Below are positions 34,331 through 42,300 of a stretch of 64,000 bases of DNA, piece after piece (position 1 is the stretch's first letter; every line of letters begins with the position of its first letter). The DNA comes from DATARH01 sp963847345. Lineage in GTDB: Bacteria; Pseudomonadota; Alphaproteobacteria; ATCC43930; CGMCC-115725. The position numbers were made by a program, and so were the translations under genes. The DNA is taken from positions 1-64,000 of the forward strand of contig CAWJZU010000008.1 of the NCBI GenBank assembly GCA_963847345.1, in the 5' to 3' direction. The notes beneath the pieces are model-generated. The model was not told where the DNA came from and made no database searches. It was given only the letters and a program-made list of their open reading frames with translations.

Positions 34331-35631
34331 TTCCCGCTCTCCGCGGCGGCGACGCGCTGGCGCAGCTTGTCCCAGTAATCGAGGCGCTTCTTGATCTCGC
34401 GTTCGAAGCCGCGCTCGGTCGGGCGATAGAAGTCGCGGCGAGCGATCCCGTCCGGGAAATAATTCTGGCCGGAAAACCCAGCTTCGGTCGCGTGGTCGTA
34501 GACGTAGCCGCGTCCATAGCCGAGCTTTTTCATCAGCCCGGTCGGCGCGTTCAGGATGTGCATCGGCGGCATCAAGGAGCCGGTGTCACGCGCCATCGCC
34601 CGCGCCTCTCCGAAGGCCGTATAGGCGGCGTTCGATTTGGGAGCGCTTGCCAGGTAGATCACGAGCTGCGCGACTGCCAGGTCGCCCTCGGGCGACCCGA
34701 GCCGATCGTAGGCGTCCCAGGCGGCGAGCGCCTGCACCTGGGCCTGCGGATCGGCGAGGCCGATATCCTCGGCCGCGGCGCGGGTCAGCCGGCGCAGGAT
34801 GTAGATCGGGTCCTCGCCGCCCTCCAGCATGCGCGCCAGCCAGTACAGCGCCGCGTCAGTGTCCGAGCCGCGCAGCGATTTATGCAGCGCGCTGATCAGG
34901 TTGTAATGGCCTTCCTGGCTCTTGTCGTAAAGCGGCGCGCGGCGCTGCACCAGTTCGGCAAGCTCTTGCGGCCCGAGCGCCACAGCGGCCGGCAGGCGTT
35001 CGATTTCCTCGACCAGATTGAGCAGAAAGCGCCCGTCGCCGTCCGCCATCGCGCGCAGCGCGGCGCGGCCATCCGTGGTCAGCGGCAGAGTGCGCCCGAG
35101 ATGCGCCTCGGCGCGGGCGAGCAGGGTTTCGAGCGCAGCGTCGTCGAGCCGGCGCAACACCAGCACCTGCGCCCGCGACAACAGCGCCCCGTTCAGCTCG
35201 AAGGACGGGTTTTCGGTGGTCGCGCCGACCAGGATAACCGTGCCGTCTTCGACATAGGGCAGAAACGCATCCTGCTGCGCGCGGTTGAAGCGGTGGATCT
35301 CGTCAACGAACAGCAGCGTGCCGCGGCCGGCCTCGCGCTGCTTTTTCGCCGCCTCGAACACCTTGCGCAGATCGGCGACCCCGGAAAACACCGCCGACAG
35401 CTTCTCGAAGGCGAGGTCGGTGCCGTCCGCGAGAAGCCGCGCGATCGTCGTTTTGCCAACGCCCGGCGGCCCCCACAAAATCATCGACGCCAGCCGCCCG
35501 CTCGCGACCATGCGCCCGATCGGCCCCTCCGGCCCGAGCAGGTGGTCCTGTCCAACAATGCCGGAAAGGGTTTGCGGACGCAGCAAATCGGCCAGCGGCC
35601 GCGGCACCTGCGCCTCGAACAGCGTGCTCAT
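34327..35631 (-). CDS. rarA: replication-associated recombination protein A (RarA/MgsA AAA+ ATPase)
   Basis: RarA is a clamp-loader-related AAA+ ATPase acting at stalled replication forks. The 434-residue protein has RPQTLSGIVGQDHLLG at the N-terminus, Walker A GPPGVGKTT, Walker B TLLFVDEIHRFN, sensor-I ILVGATTENPSFELN, and the tetramerisation region with DTDAALYWLARMLEGGEDP. It is the first gene of a tightly overlapping set (rarA, rluC-like, ATP12, then MaoC). Length and motif order are normal for the family. Confidence 0.95.
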   Translation of the reverse strand: MSTLFEAQVPRPLADLLRPQTLSGIVGQDHLLGPEGPIGRMVASGRLASMILWGPPGVGKTTIARLLADGTDLAFEKLSAVFSGVADLRKVFEAAKKQREAGRGTLLFVDEIHRFNRAQQDAFLPYVEDGTVILVGATTENPSFELNGALLSRAQVLVLRRLDDAALETLLARAEAHLGRTLPLTTDGRAALRAMADGDGRFLLNLVEEIERLPAAVALGPQELAELVQRRAPLYDKSQEGHYNLISALHKSLRGSDTDAALYWLARMLEGGEDPIYILRRLTRAAAEDIGLADPQAQVQALAAWDAYDRLGSPEGDLAVAQLVIYLASAPKSNAAYTAFGEARAMARDTGSLMPPMHILNAPTGLMKKLGYGRGYVYDHATEAGFSGQNYFPDGIARRDFYRPTERGFEREIKKRLDYWDKLRQRVAAAESGK

Positions 35632-36128
35632 CAGTCGCGCTATATGGGCGTCGGAGCGGGTCGCGAAAATGGCGTCTCAAATGCTCTCGGCGAACCGCGC
35701 AGGTCGCAGGGTCCGGTTACCTTGGGCCGCCTCTTGTCTCCGGACACCGCCCGACGCCTCCACAGATGATCTTGCGATGTGCCACGGCGCGAACCGTGCC
35801 TTTCTCGATCATGCCGTAAAAGACTTCGGCAATCTTTTGCGAAGCGCTTCCAGGGCTCACCCAAAATCTCGGGAGCGGTGTAAAGGATTCCGACGCGCTC
35901 ACGCGCCCCCGCTCTGAAGCTTATAGGTTCGCGGGGTCAATCCAAAAAGCACTGAAAACCGGCGGATCCTGGCCGGCTGCCTGTCGTGTGCGGCATATTT
36001 GCAGATGGATTGTCTTGAAGGCCGGGCCAGCTTGAGGTCAACCTTTGTGTCGGTCGAGTTTACACTTGGAGAGTCCAGAGCCCCAACAAATTCTGTACGA
36101 ATTTGAGATCAAAGCGTACTTTTAACCA
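35632..36128. other. gene-free stretch upstream of rarA and the PEP-CTERM remnant
   Basis: No convincing gene is seen in these 497 bases. A minus-strand frame (35717-35902) with IAEVFYGMIEKGTVRAVAH reads plausibly but has no family match or clear ribosome binding site, and it overlaps the expected rarA promoter. The left part should hold the rarA promoter, and the right part the upstream activating region of the sigma-54 promoter at 36129-36144. Base composition becomes less GC-rich from about 36050 on. Confidence 0.4.
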
Positions 36129-36144
36129 TGGCACGTTTTCTGCA
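36129..36144 (+). promoter_or_regulatory. sigma-54 (RpoN) promoter of the PEP-CTERM gene
   Basis: TGGCACGTTTTCTGCA matches the RpoN consensus TGGCACG-N4-TTGCA at all but one informative position, with the invariant GG (36130-36131) and GC (36142-36143) ten bases apart. It predicts a start of transcription near 36155 and a 5' leader of about 50 bases before the ATG at 36204. Genes for PEP-CTERM proteins are known to be often driven by RpoN with the PrsR/PrsK regulators, which supports the call. Confidence 0.7.
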
Positions 36145-36203
36145 TTGCGCTATGCGGGTCAAGCGGTGTTCAGCCGCAAGGCTCGGTGCAGTGGAGGCTG
36201 AAG

Positions 36204-37038
36204 ATGAAGTTTTTCACACACTTGGCAGGTGTCGCAGCCGCGGCGATGGTTGCATCTGCCGCGGTGTTTTGCCCGGGCACGGCGCACGCCCAGACCGGAC
36301 CAGCGAGCATCACGATCGGCGATCAAGTTATTCGACTTATTCTGCCTGCCTAGGTGCTGGTACTCTGTGCGACAGCGTAGACGTACGACGCAGTCCCTGG
36401 CGGCGCGTTTGGGATTAGATGGAATCCGGCGGTTAACCCTGAACGCGAGCACGAACCCGAGTAATCTCAGCGCCGACGTCCTTTTAACATACCATGTGTC
36501 GGTTATCGGCGGCGCAGCACTAATTATCGACTTCCACCTGAGTAGCGACGCCGCGGTGAGGGTAGCGGTTCGGTGTCAGACACCTGCAGATTTCACGGCT
36601 GCAGACTGCGGACCTGGCACCTTGTGTTTACCGTCACGACCGGCGAAACAACGAACCAGGATTCCAACGACTCGGACCCCGTCTCTTATCGCTATGCCCG
36701 TATTTCGGCAGCTTGACGGATAGTGACGTACCGGTCTCGATACGGGGGCAACTGCTATTCTTGCGCAGGGCTGCAACGACAGGTCGGAGGTGGTCGACTG
36801 CTCCGACAAGGTCTCGGTCAACCTGCAGACCGTCCCGGAGCCGGCATCACTGGCCCTGCTCGGCACGGGCCTGCTCGGGTTCGGCCTCTTTCGCCGTCGC
36901 GACGCGCAAAGCGGCGTAACGTCGGTCGCAAAATACAGTGCTGTCCTGGCCGACGGGGTTCTGCTCGAAAGAGCCCCGTCGTGGCACGCGAGCCCAACGG
37001 TTAGCGCGGACCGGGCAGCCGGTCCGGCGCAAGAATAG
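36204..37038 (+). pseudogene. PEP-CTERM sorting-domain protein, broken by frameshifts
   Basis: The frame begins at ATG 36204 with a signal peptide (MKFFTHLAGVAAAAMVASAA, ending near TAHAQ) but meets a stop after about 49 codons. Pieces of the mature protein appear in other frames: SVIGGAALIIDFHLSSDAA, then TTNQDSNDSDPVSYRYARIS, then GATAILAQGCNDRSEVVDCS. The last of these leads into the sorting tail TVPEPASLALLGTGLLGFGL with FRRR, the PEP motif, helix and arginine cluster recognised by exosortase. At least three indels separate the parts. Once a surface or extracellular-matrix protein. No exosortase gene is in the window. Confidence 0.72.
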
Positions 37039-37161
37039 GATTGGGGCTGGCCGAACAGGTCGGGGTCAGAGAGTGGTCCTTCCGCACGCGCCGTCGCAAG
37101 GCGGATCGTTCAATCGTCGGAAAATATGAGATCTTCCGGTACAATGCCGGATAACGGTAGC

Positions 37162-37860
37162 TTACTGGTCGGTACCTGCTCGCGCTGGACACCCGAGTAC
37201 CTCGCCGAAAACTTCATCGAAACATGCGCGCAAAGCGATGTCAACCTCGGGCATTGAGGCGGTGATGCCAAGGCGGGCGAGCGAGGTTACGCCGTGCCCG
37301 GAGGCGGCCGGGTCGATGCCGCAAGGGACGATGCCGCGGTAATGGTTGAGGTCGGGATCGACGTTCAGCGCCAGGCCGTGATAGGTCACCCAGCGGCGCA
37401 CCCGCACCCCGATCGCCGCGATCTTGTCCTCGCGCCCCCCTTGGTCTCCGGCACGGCGGCCGATCCACACGCCGACCCGGCCGTCGCGCCGTTCGCCCTT
37501 CACATTGAAGCGCGCCAAGGTCGCGATGACCCATTCCTCGAGCCGCCAGACATGACAGCGCACGTCGCGGCCCCAGCGTTCGAGGTCGAGCAGCACATAG
37601 GCGATGCGCTGCCCCGGCCCGTGATAGGTGTACTGCCCGCCGCGGCCGGTGCGGTGCACCGGCAGACGCGCCGGGTCGAGGAGGTCTTCGGCTCGCGCGC
37701 TGGTCCCGGCGGTGTAAAGGGGTGGATGCTCCAGCAGCCACACCAGCTCGGGGGCCGTGCCGGCGCGGATCGCCGCGATCCGCCTTTCCATTTCCGCCAC
37801 GGCTTCCTCGTATGGCACCAAACAGTCGCTGATCCGCCATTCGACGCCGCCGGTTTGCAT
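37162..37860 (-). CDS. lipB: octanoyl-[acyl-carrier-protein]:protein N-octanoyltransferase LipB
   Basis: LipB moves octanoate from ACP to lipoate-dependent enzymes, the first step of lipoate synthesis. The protein (about 232 residues) contains ELVWLLEHPPLYTAGTS, RTGRGGQYTYHGPGQRIAYVLLD, the active-site Lys in KIAAIGVRVRRWVTYHG, and the Cys in GIVPCGI. Start codons at 37890 and 37914 also lie in frame; 37860 is chosen because QTGGVEWRISDCLVPY gives a family-like N-terminus, without a strong ribosome binding site to decide. lipA is not adjacent. Confidence 0.92.
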   Translation of the reverse strand: MQTGGVEWRISDCLVPYEEAVAEMERRIAAIRAGTAPELVWLLEHPPLYTAGTSARAEDLLDPARLPVHRTGRGGQYTYHGPGQRIAYVLLDLERWGRDVRCHVWRLEEWVIATLARFNVKGERRDGRVGVWIGRRAGDQGGREDKIAAIGVRVRRWVTYHGLALNVDPDLNHYRGIVPCGIDPAASGHGVTSLARLGITASMPEVDIALRACFDEVFGEVLGCPARAGTDQ

Positions 37861-37969
37861 GCCTATTTCTCGCTTTGTCCCTTGGGCCATCGCGCTTGAT
37901 ATGGGGCCCCGCATTTGCTAAGCACCGGGCCCACTGCGCCCTCCCGTCCGAGGCGGCGGCGCGGTTAAT

Positions 37970-38056
37970 GCGGTCGTGGCGGAATTGGTAGACGCGCAGC
38001 GTTGAGGTCGCTGTGGGGGAAACTCCGTGGAAGTTCGAGTCTTCTCGACCGCACCA
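37970..38056 (+). tRNA. tRNA-Leu (anticodon GAG)
   Basis: The 87-base gene folds as a class II tRNA. The acceptor stem GCGGTCG pairs with CGACCGC, the anticodon stem CAGCG/CGCTG encloses the loop TTGAGGT with anticodon GAG at 38004-38006, and a long variable arm (TGGGGGAAACTCCG region) follows, as expected for leucine. The T-loop reads TTCGAGT. The terminal CCA is encoded. It lies between the divergent lipB and folB genes. Confidence 0.97.
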
Positions 38057-38092
38057 GTTTTTTTCTGATCTCGCAACTCCGCGAAAGCGCCG

Positions 38093-38479
38093 ATGAACCT
38101 GCCGGGTGGGCCGAGGGACGAGCGCTATACGGTTGTCGTGCGCAATGTTGTGCTGATGGCCAGTATCGGCATCCGCCGCGCCGAGCATGGCCGGAAGCAG
38201 CGGGTGCGGGTCTCGGTTGAGCTGACCGCGACCACGGAGGCCGGGTTTTCTGGCGACGACCGCCGCCGCGTTATCAATTACGAGAAAATCGTCGCCGCGA
38301 TCCGCGAGATCGCCGCCTCCGGCCATATCGACCTGTGCGAAGGCTTTGCCGCGCGGGTCACCGACGCGTGTTTCGCTGATCCGCGTGTCGGGCACGTCCG
38401 AGCTACGGTCGAGAAGCTCGACGTGTTCCCCGAAGCGGAAGCGGTCGGCGCGATTCTCGAACGCAGCCGGCCCGGGTGA
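38093..38479 (+). CDS. folB: dihydroneopterin aldolase
   Basis: FolB cleaves 7,8-dihydroneopterin to 6-hydroxymethyl-dihydropterin and glycolaldehyde in folate synthesis. The 128-residue protein has the family patterns VVVRNVVLMASIGIRRAEHG at the N-terminus, INYEKIVAAIREIAASGHIDLCEGFA with the conserved Tyr and Glu, and the strand VRATVEKLDVFPEAEAVGA. The expected catalytic lysine is present in the VEKLD segment. It is followed three bases later by folP, forming a folate operon. Confidence 0.9.
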   Translation: MNLPGGPRDERYTVVVRNVVLMASIGIRRAEHGRKQRVRVSVELTATTEAGFSGDDRRRVINYEKIVAAIREIAASGHIDLCEGFAARVTDACFADPRVGHVRATVEKLDVFPEAEAVGAILERSRPG

Positions 38480-38482
38480 GTA

Positions 38483-39307
38483 ATGGACCACCCGCTCTTG
38501 GTCGGCATCGTCAACATCACCGCCGACTCGTTTTCCGACGGCGGACGGTTCCTTGATCCTGCCGCGGCCATTGCCCACGCCCGCCGGCTGGCCGCCGACG
38601 GCGCCGACATCGTCGAACTCGGCGCCGCTTCCAGCAACGTAGCGGCGGGGTCGGTGTCACCGGACGAGGAAATCGGCCGGCTCGATCCGGTGCTGCAAGC
38701 GCTAGCTGAAGGCGGAACGCAGCTTGCGGTCGATAGTTATAGCGCGGAGGCGCAGCGTTTCGCGCTGTCGCGCGGCGTCGCATATCTGAACGACATTCGC
38801 GGATTTGCCGACCCGGTGATCCATCCGGCACTGGCCGCGGCGGCGTGCCGGCTCGTCGTCATGCACGCGGCTGGCGGTGTCGGGCGCGCCGAGCCGCTCG
38901 ATCTGGAGGCCAGAGAGGTGTGGCGGCGCATTGCGGCATTTTTCGCGGAGCGGATCGCAACCCTCGGCCATGCCGGCATCGCGCGCGAGCGGCTGATCCT
39001 TGACCCCGGCATGGGGCTGTTCCTGAGCCGGCGGCCGGATGCGTCGGTTTATGTGCTGGCCCGGATCGGACGCCTGAAGCAGATGTTCGGGCTGCCCGTG
39101 ATGGTCTCGGTGTCCCGGAAGTCGTTTCTCGGCGCGCTCACCGGGCGCCAGTCACCGGCCGAGCGCGGCGCGGCTACGTTGGGCGCCGAGCTGTTCGCCG
39201 CCGCGCACGGCGCCGACTACATCCGGACGCACGACGCGGCGGCGTTGCGCGACGCGCTGACCGTAACGGCGACGCTGGAGAGAACCGAGCGGCAGGCGTC
39301 GGGGTAG
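38483..39307 (+). CDS. folP: dihydropteroate synthase
   Basis: FolP joins dihydropterin pyrophosphate and p-aminobenzoate, the step blocked by sulfonamides. The 274-residue TIM barrel has VGIVNITADSFSDGGRFLD (a small variation on the NVTPDSFSDGG signature), GADIVELGAASSN where the canonical DIGGEST/DIGAEST segment would be, RLILDPGMGLFLSR, and VMVSVSRKSFLGALTG. The altered second signature suggests a divergent subtype, possibly a second copy alongside a canonical folP elsewhere. It sits directly after folB and is convergent with lhr. Confidence 0.87.
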   Translation: MDHPLLVGIVNITADSFSDGGRFLDPAAAIAHARRLAADGADIVELGAASSNVAAGSVSPDEEIGRLDPVLQALAEGGTQLAVDSYSAEAQRFALSRGVAYLNDIRGFADPVIHPALAAAACRLVVMHAAGGVGRAEPLDLEAREVWRRIAAFFAERIATLGHAGIARERLILDPGMGLFLSRRPDASVYVLARIGRLKQMFGLPVMVSVSRKSFLGALTGRQSPAERGAATLGAELFAAAHGADYIRTHDAAALRDALTVTATLERTERQASG

Positions 39308-39340
39308 ACCCCAGATCAGGCCGCCGGACCTCGGCTGGCG

Positions 39341-39358
39341 GCCGGCAGGAATGCCGGC
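39341..39358. terminator. hairpin between convergent folP and lhr
   Basis: GCCGGCA at 39341-39347 and TGCCGGC at 39352-39358 form a seven-base-pair GC-rich stem with the tetraloop GGAA. It lies in the 74-base space between two converging genes and could stop transcription from both sides. No U-tract is present on either side, so it would be a weak or Rho-assisted terminator. Confidence 0.4.
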
Positions 39359-39381
39359 GGTCGGGCCGTGCAGTCGCCGGG

Positions 39382-42300
39382 CTACGATAGGGCGGCCAAG
39401 CTGGCCGGGACGGCGCCACGCAGCAGCGTCTTGCGGGCCTGCCATTGCACCGCCTCGTCGAGATCTTCGAGGAACCTGATCTCGCCGCCGGTGAAGAGCG
39501 CGACCGGAATGCCGTCGCGGTACAGGACGCGGTTGCCGGTCAGCGCACCAAGCTTCGGGCCGGGGGTCAGGATCCCGACGAGGTTCAGCGGGTCGGCGCC
39601 GGACAGCGACACAAATTCGCCGGACCCCTCCTTGCGGCGGATCTGGCGCAGCATGCCGACGGCGTCGGGGGACGCGAACTGCTCGCCGGAAAAACCGGCG
39701 ACAAAGCGTCCGCCGCGGATTTCGCCGCACGCTTCGAGCCGGCGATAGACCCGCAGCAGGTCGCGCCACGGCGGCAGCCACGCGGCCTCGCGCTCGAGCA
39801 GGCGCCAGAACACGACACCGTAGCGGCGCAGCAGCGTGCGCGCGAGATGCTCGACGGCTTCGTCGGCGTGCCCGGAACGCTGGCTGGGAGCGGCGGGCCG
39901 CGCGCGCCGCGCCAGGGCCCAGCGGCCCGCATCCTCCATGCCGAACAGGGCCCGGCCGCGCCTTGAGCGCCGCTTTTCGGAAGGCATCAGCAGCGCGCGC
40001 AGCCCGGCAAAGCTGTCGGCGCTGACCAGCCCGAGGGCGACAAGTTCGGCCAATGCCTCCTCGACCTGCGGGCGCAGCAGCCTTGTGCCGTCGACCAGCT
40101 CGTCGAAGAACGAGGCGCCGTTGTCGCGGATGAAATCGGCGACGGCGCGCGCCCGACCGCTCGCGTGCGCCGGGTCGGGGACCGGCGACAGGGCCGCCCA
40201 CAGAGGCGCGTTGCGCCGCGCCAACAGCGTGATCGGCGTCGTCCGCACGGGACCGGCGGCAGGACCGGCGGCACCCGTCGTCCGCCTCACCCTGCCCTCT
40301 TCCCCAGTGGGGGAGAGGGTAAACGAAGCGGGCACATTGTTGCGGGGACGCAGCCGGGCCCAGGCGATGCGGCCGGCGAGACACTGGTCGTCGAGCCACG
40401 CCGGGTCATATCCAGCGACACGGGCTGGCAGGATTTCAGTCTCCCACGCGCCGGCCGGCGCCTCGAACCCTTCGAGCTGACCCAGCACCGCGGCGAGCGC
40501 GTCCGGCCCCTCCATGCGGGTGTCGTCGGTTACCCGCTGCCAGGCAAACAGAAAGCGTAGGAAATCGCGCGCCGCGACCGGCTCGATCTCGGCCCGCAGC
40601 CGCTTCAGCGTATAGCGGTGAACGCGGGCGAGCAGCCGGCGCTCGCACCATTCTTCCGCGACGGCGCCGGGCGTGAAACGGCCGCGCAGCGCGAAACCCT
40701 CGGCCTGCAAAGCGGCGAGCGCCGTGCTGATGGCGTCAGGGGGGAGATAGAGCGGCGCGGCCAGTTCGGTTTCCGAGACAGGGCCGAGACCTTCCAGCCG
40801 GCCGCGCAGAATCTCAATCAGCGCTTCCTCGGCGGACCAGTGCCGGCCGGAATGCGGCGGCGGCGCCGTGATCGTCGGGTTCAGGTTCGCCTCGGGCCAC
40901 AGCGCCAGGAATTGCGGCAGCCGCTCGGCGGTGACCCACACTCTAGTGTCATCCCGGCGAAGGCCGCGACCCACCTCCCCGCTCGAATAAGCCTCACTGT
41001 TAATCCCGGCCTTCGCCGGGAGGGCGGGAGTGGTAAGCAATGTGACGCGCTTTTCCCGCGCCAATTCCTCCAGCCACGCGCGCCAGCCCTCGCCGGCAGT
41101 GGCTTCGGCTTCGGTGAGGAACCCGAGCCACGCCAGGCCATCGTGCAGTTCGTCGCGGTTGGCGGCCTCGGGCCATGCCTCCTCGCGCACCCGTGCGATC
41201 GCGTCCGCATCGAGCCGGCCGAGATCGGCGGCGTCTTCCGGGGCGATCCAGCGGCGCGCCATCACCGCCTGCGTGCGGCGCTCCTCGAGCGGCGCGTCGT
41301 CGAGATAGGCGTAGGGTCGCGCCGACAACACCTCGTGGGCGAGCGGCGACGGCTCGGTCAGATCGCGCGCGACGATCGCGACGTCGCCATCTCGGATGTG
41401 GGTCAGCAGCCGCTCCAGTCCGGCAATATCCATGACATCGTTCAGGCAGTCGGCGATCGTCTGGCGGATCAGCGGATGATCCGGGATCTCGCGCGGCCCG
41501 GCGAGGTTTTCGGCGCAGGCCAGCTGGTCCGGGAAAATCGCTGTGATCAGATCCTCGGCGTCCATGCGCGCGAGCGGCGGCGGGACCTTGCGGCCGCCCC
41601 GAAAGCGCGGCAAGGCCAGCGCGACGCCGGCCACCCAGCGCCAGCGCGTCATGAACATCGGCGCATCGAGCAACGCCTGAACCAGTACCTCGCGCACCGT
41701 TGCCGGATGCAGATAGTTGCCAACCTCGGCCATGTCGAAACTGTGAGCCGTGGTCAGCGACAGGACGATGTTGTCCTCGGTCGCGGCCGCCTGCAGCTCG
41801 AAATTGAACTTGGTGCAAAAGCGCTTGCGCAGCGCCAAGCCCCAGGCGCGGTTCAGCCGGCTGCCATAAGGCGAATGCACGACCAGCTGCATGCCGCCGG
41901 CTTCGTCGAAAAACCGTTCGAAGACAATCGTCTCGCGGGTCGGCAATACGCCGAGCGCGGCGTGGCCGGCGGCGAGGTATTCCGCAAGCTGCCGCGCCGC
42001 GGCGTCGCCGATGCCAGGGCGGCTTGCGAGCCAGGCCATCGCATCACCCCCACCCCAACCCTTCCCCGCCTGCGGGGGAGGGAGTTCCGTCCAAGCTTCG
42101 GGCGCGCTCGGATTTCCCCCTCCCGCGCAAGCGGGGAAGGGTCGGGGTGGGGGCTGTTCGGGCGCGTGATTAAGCCGGTCTTCGACTTTGCTCCGCAGCC
42201 GCGACACGGCTTGCGACAGTTCGCCGGAGCGGCCGGGGGCCTCGCCGAGCCAGAACGGGATGTTCGGTGGCTGGCCCTGCGCGTCCTCAACCCGGAGCGT

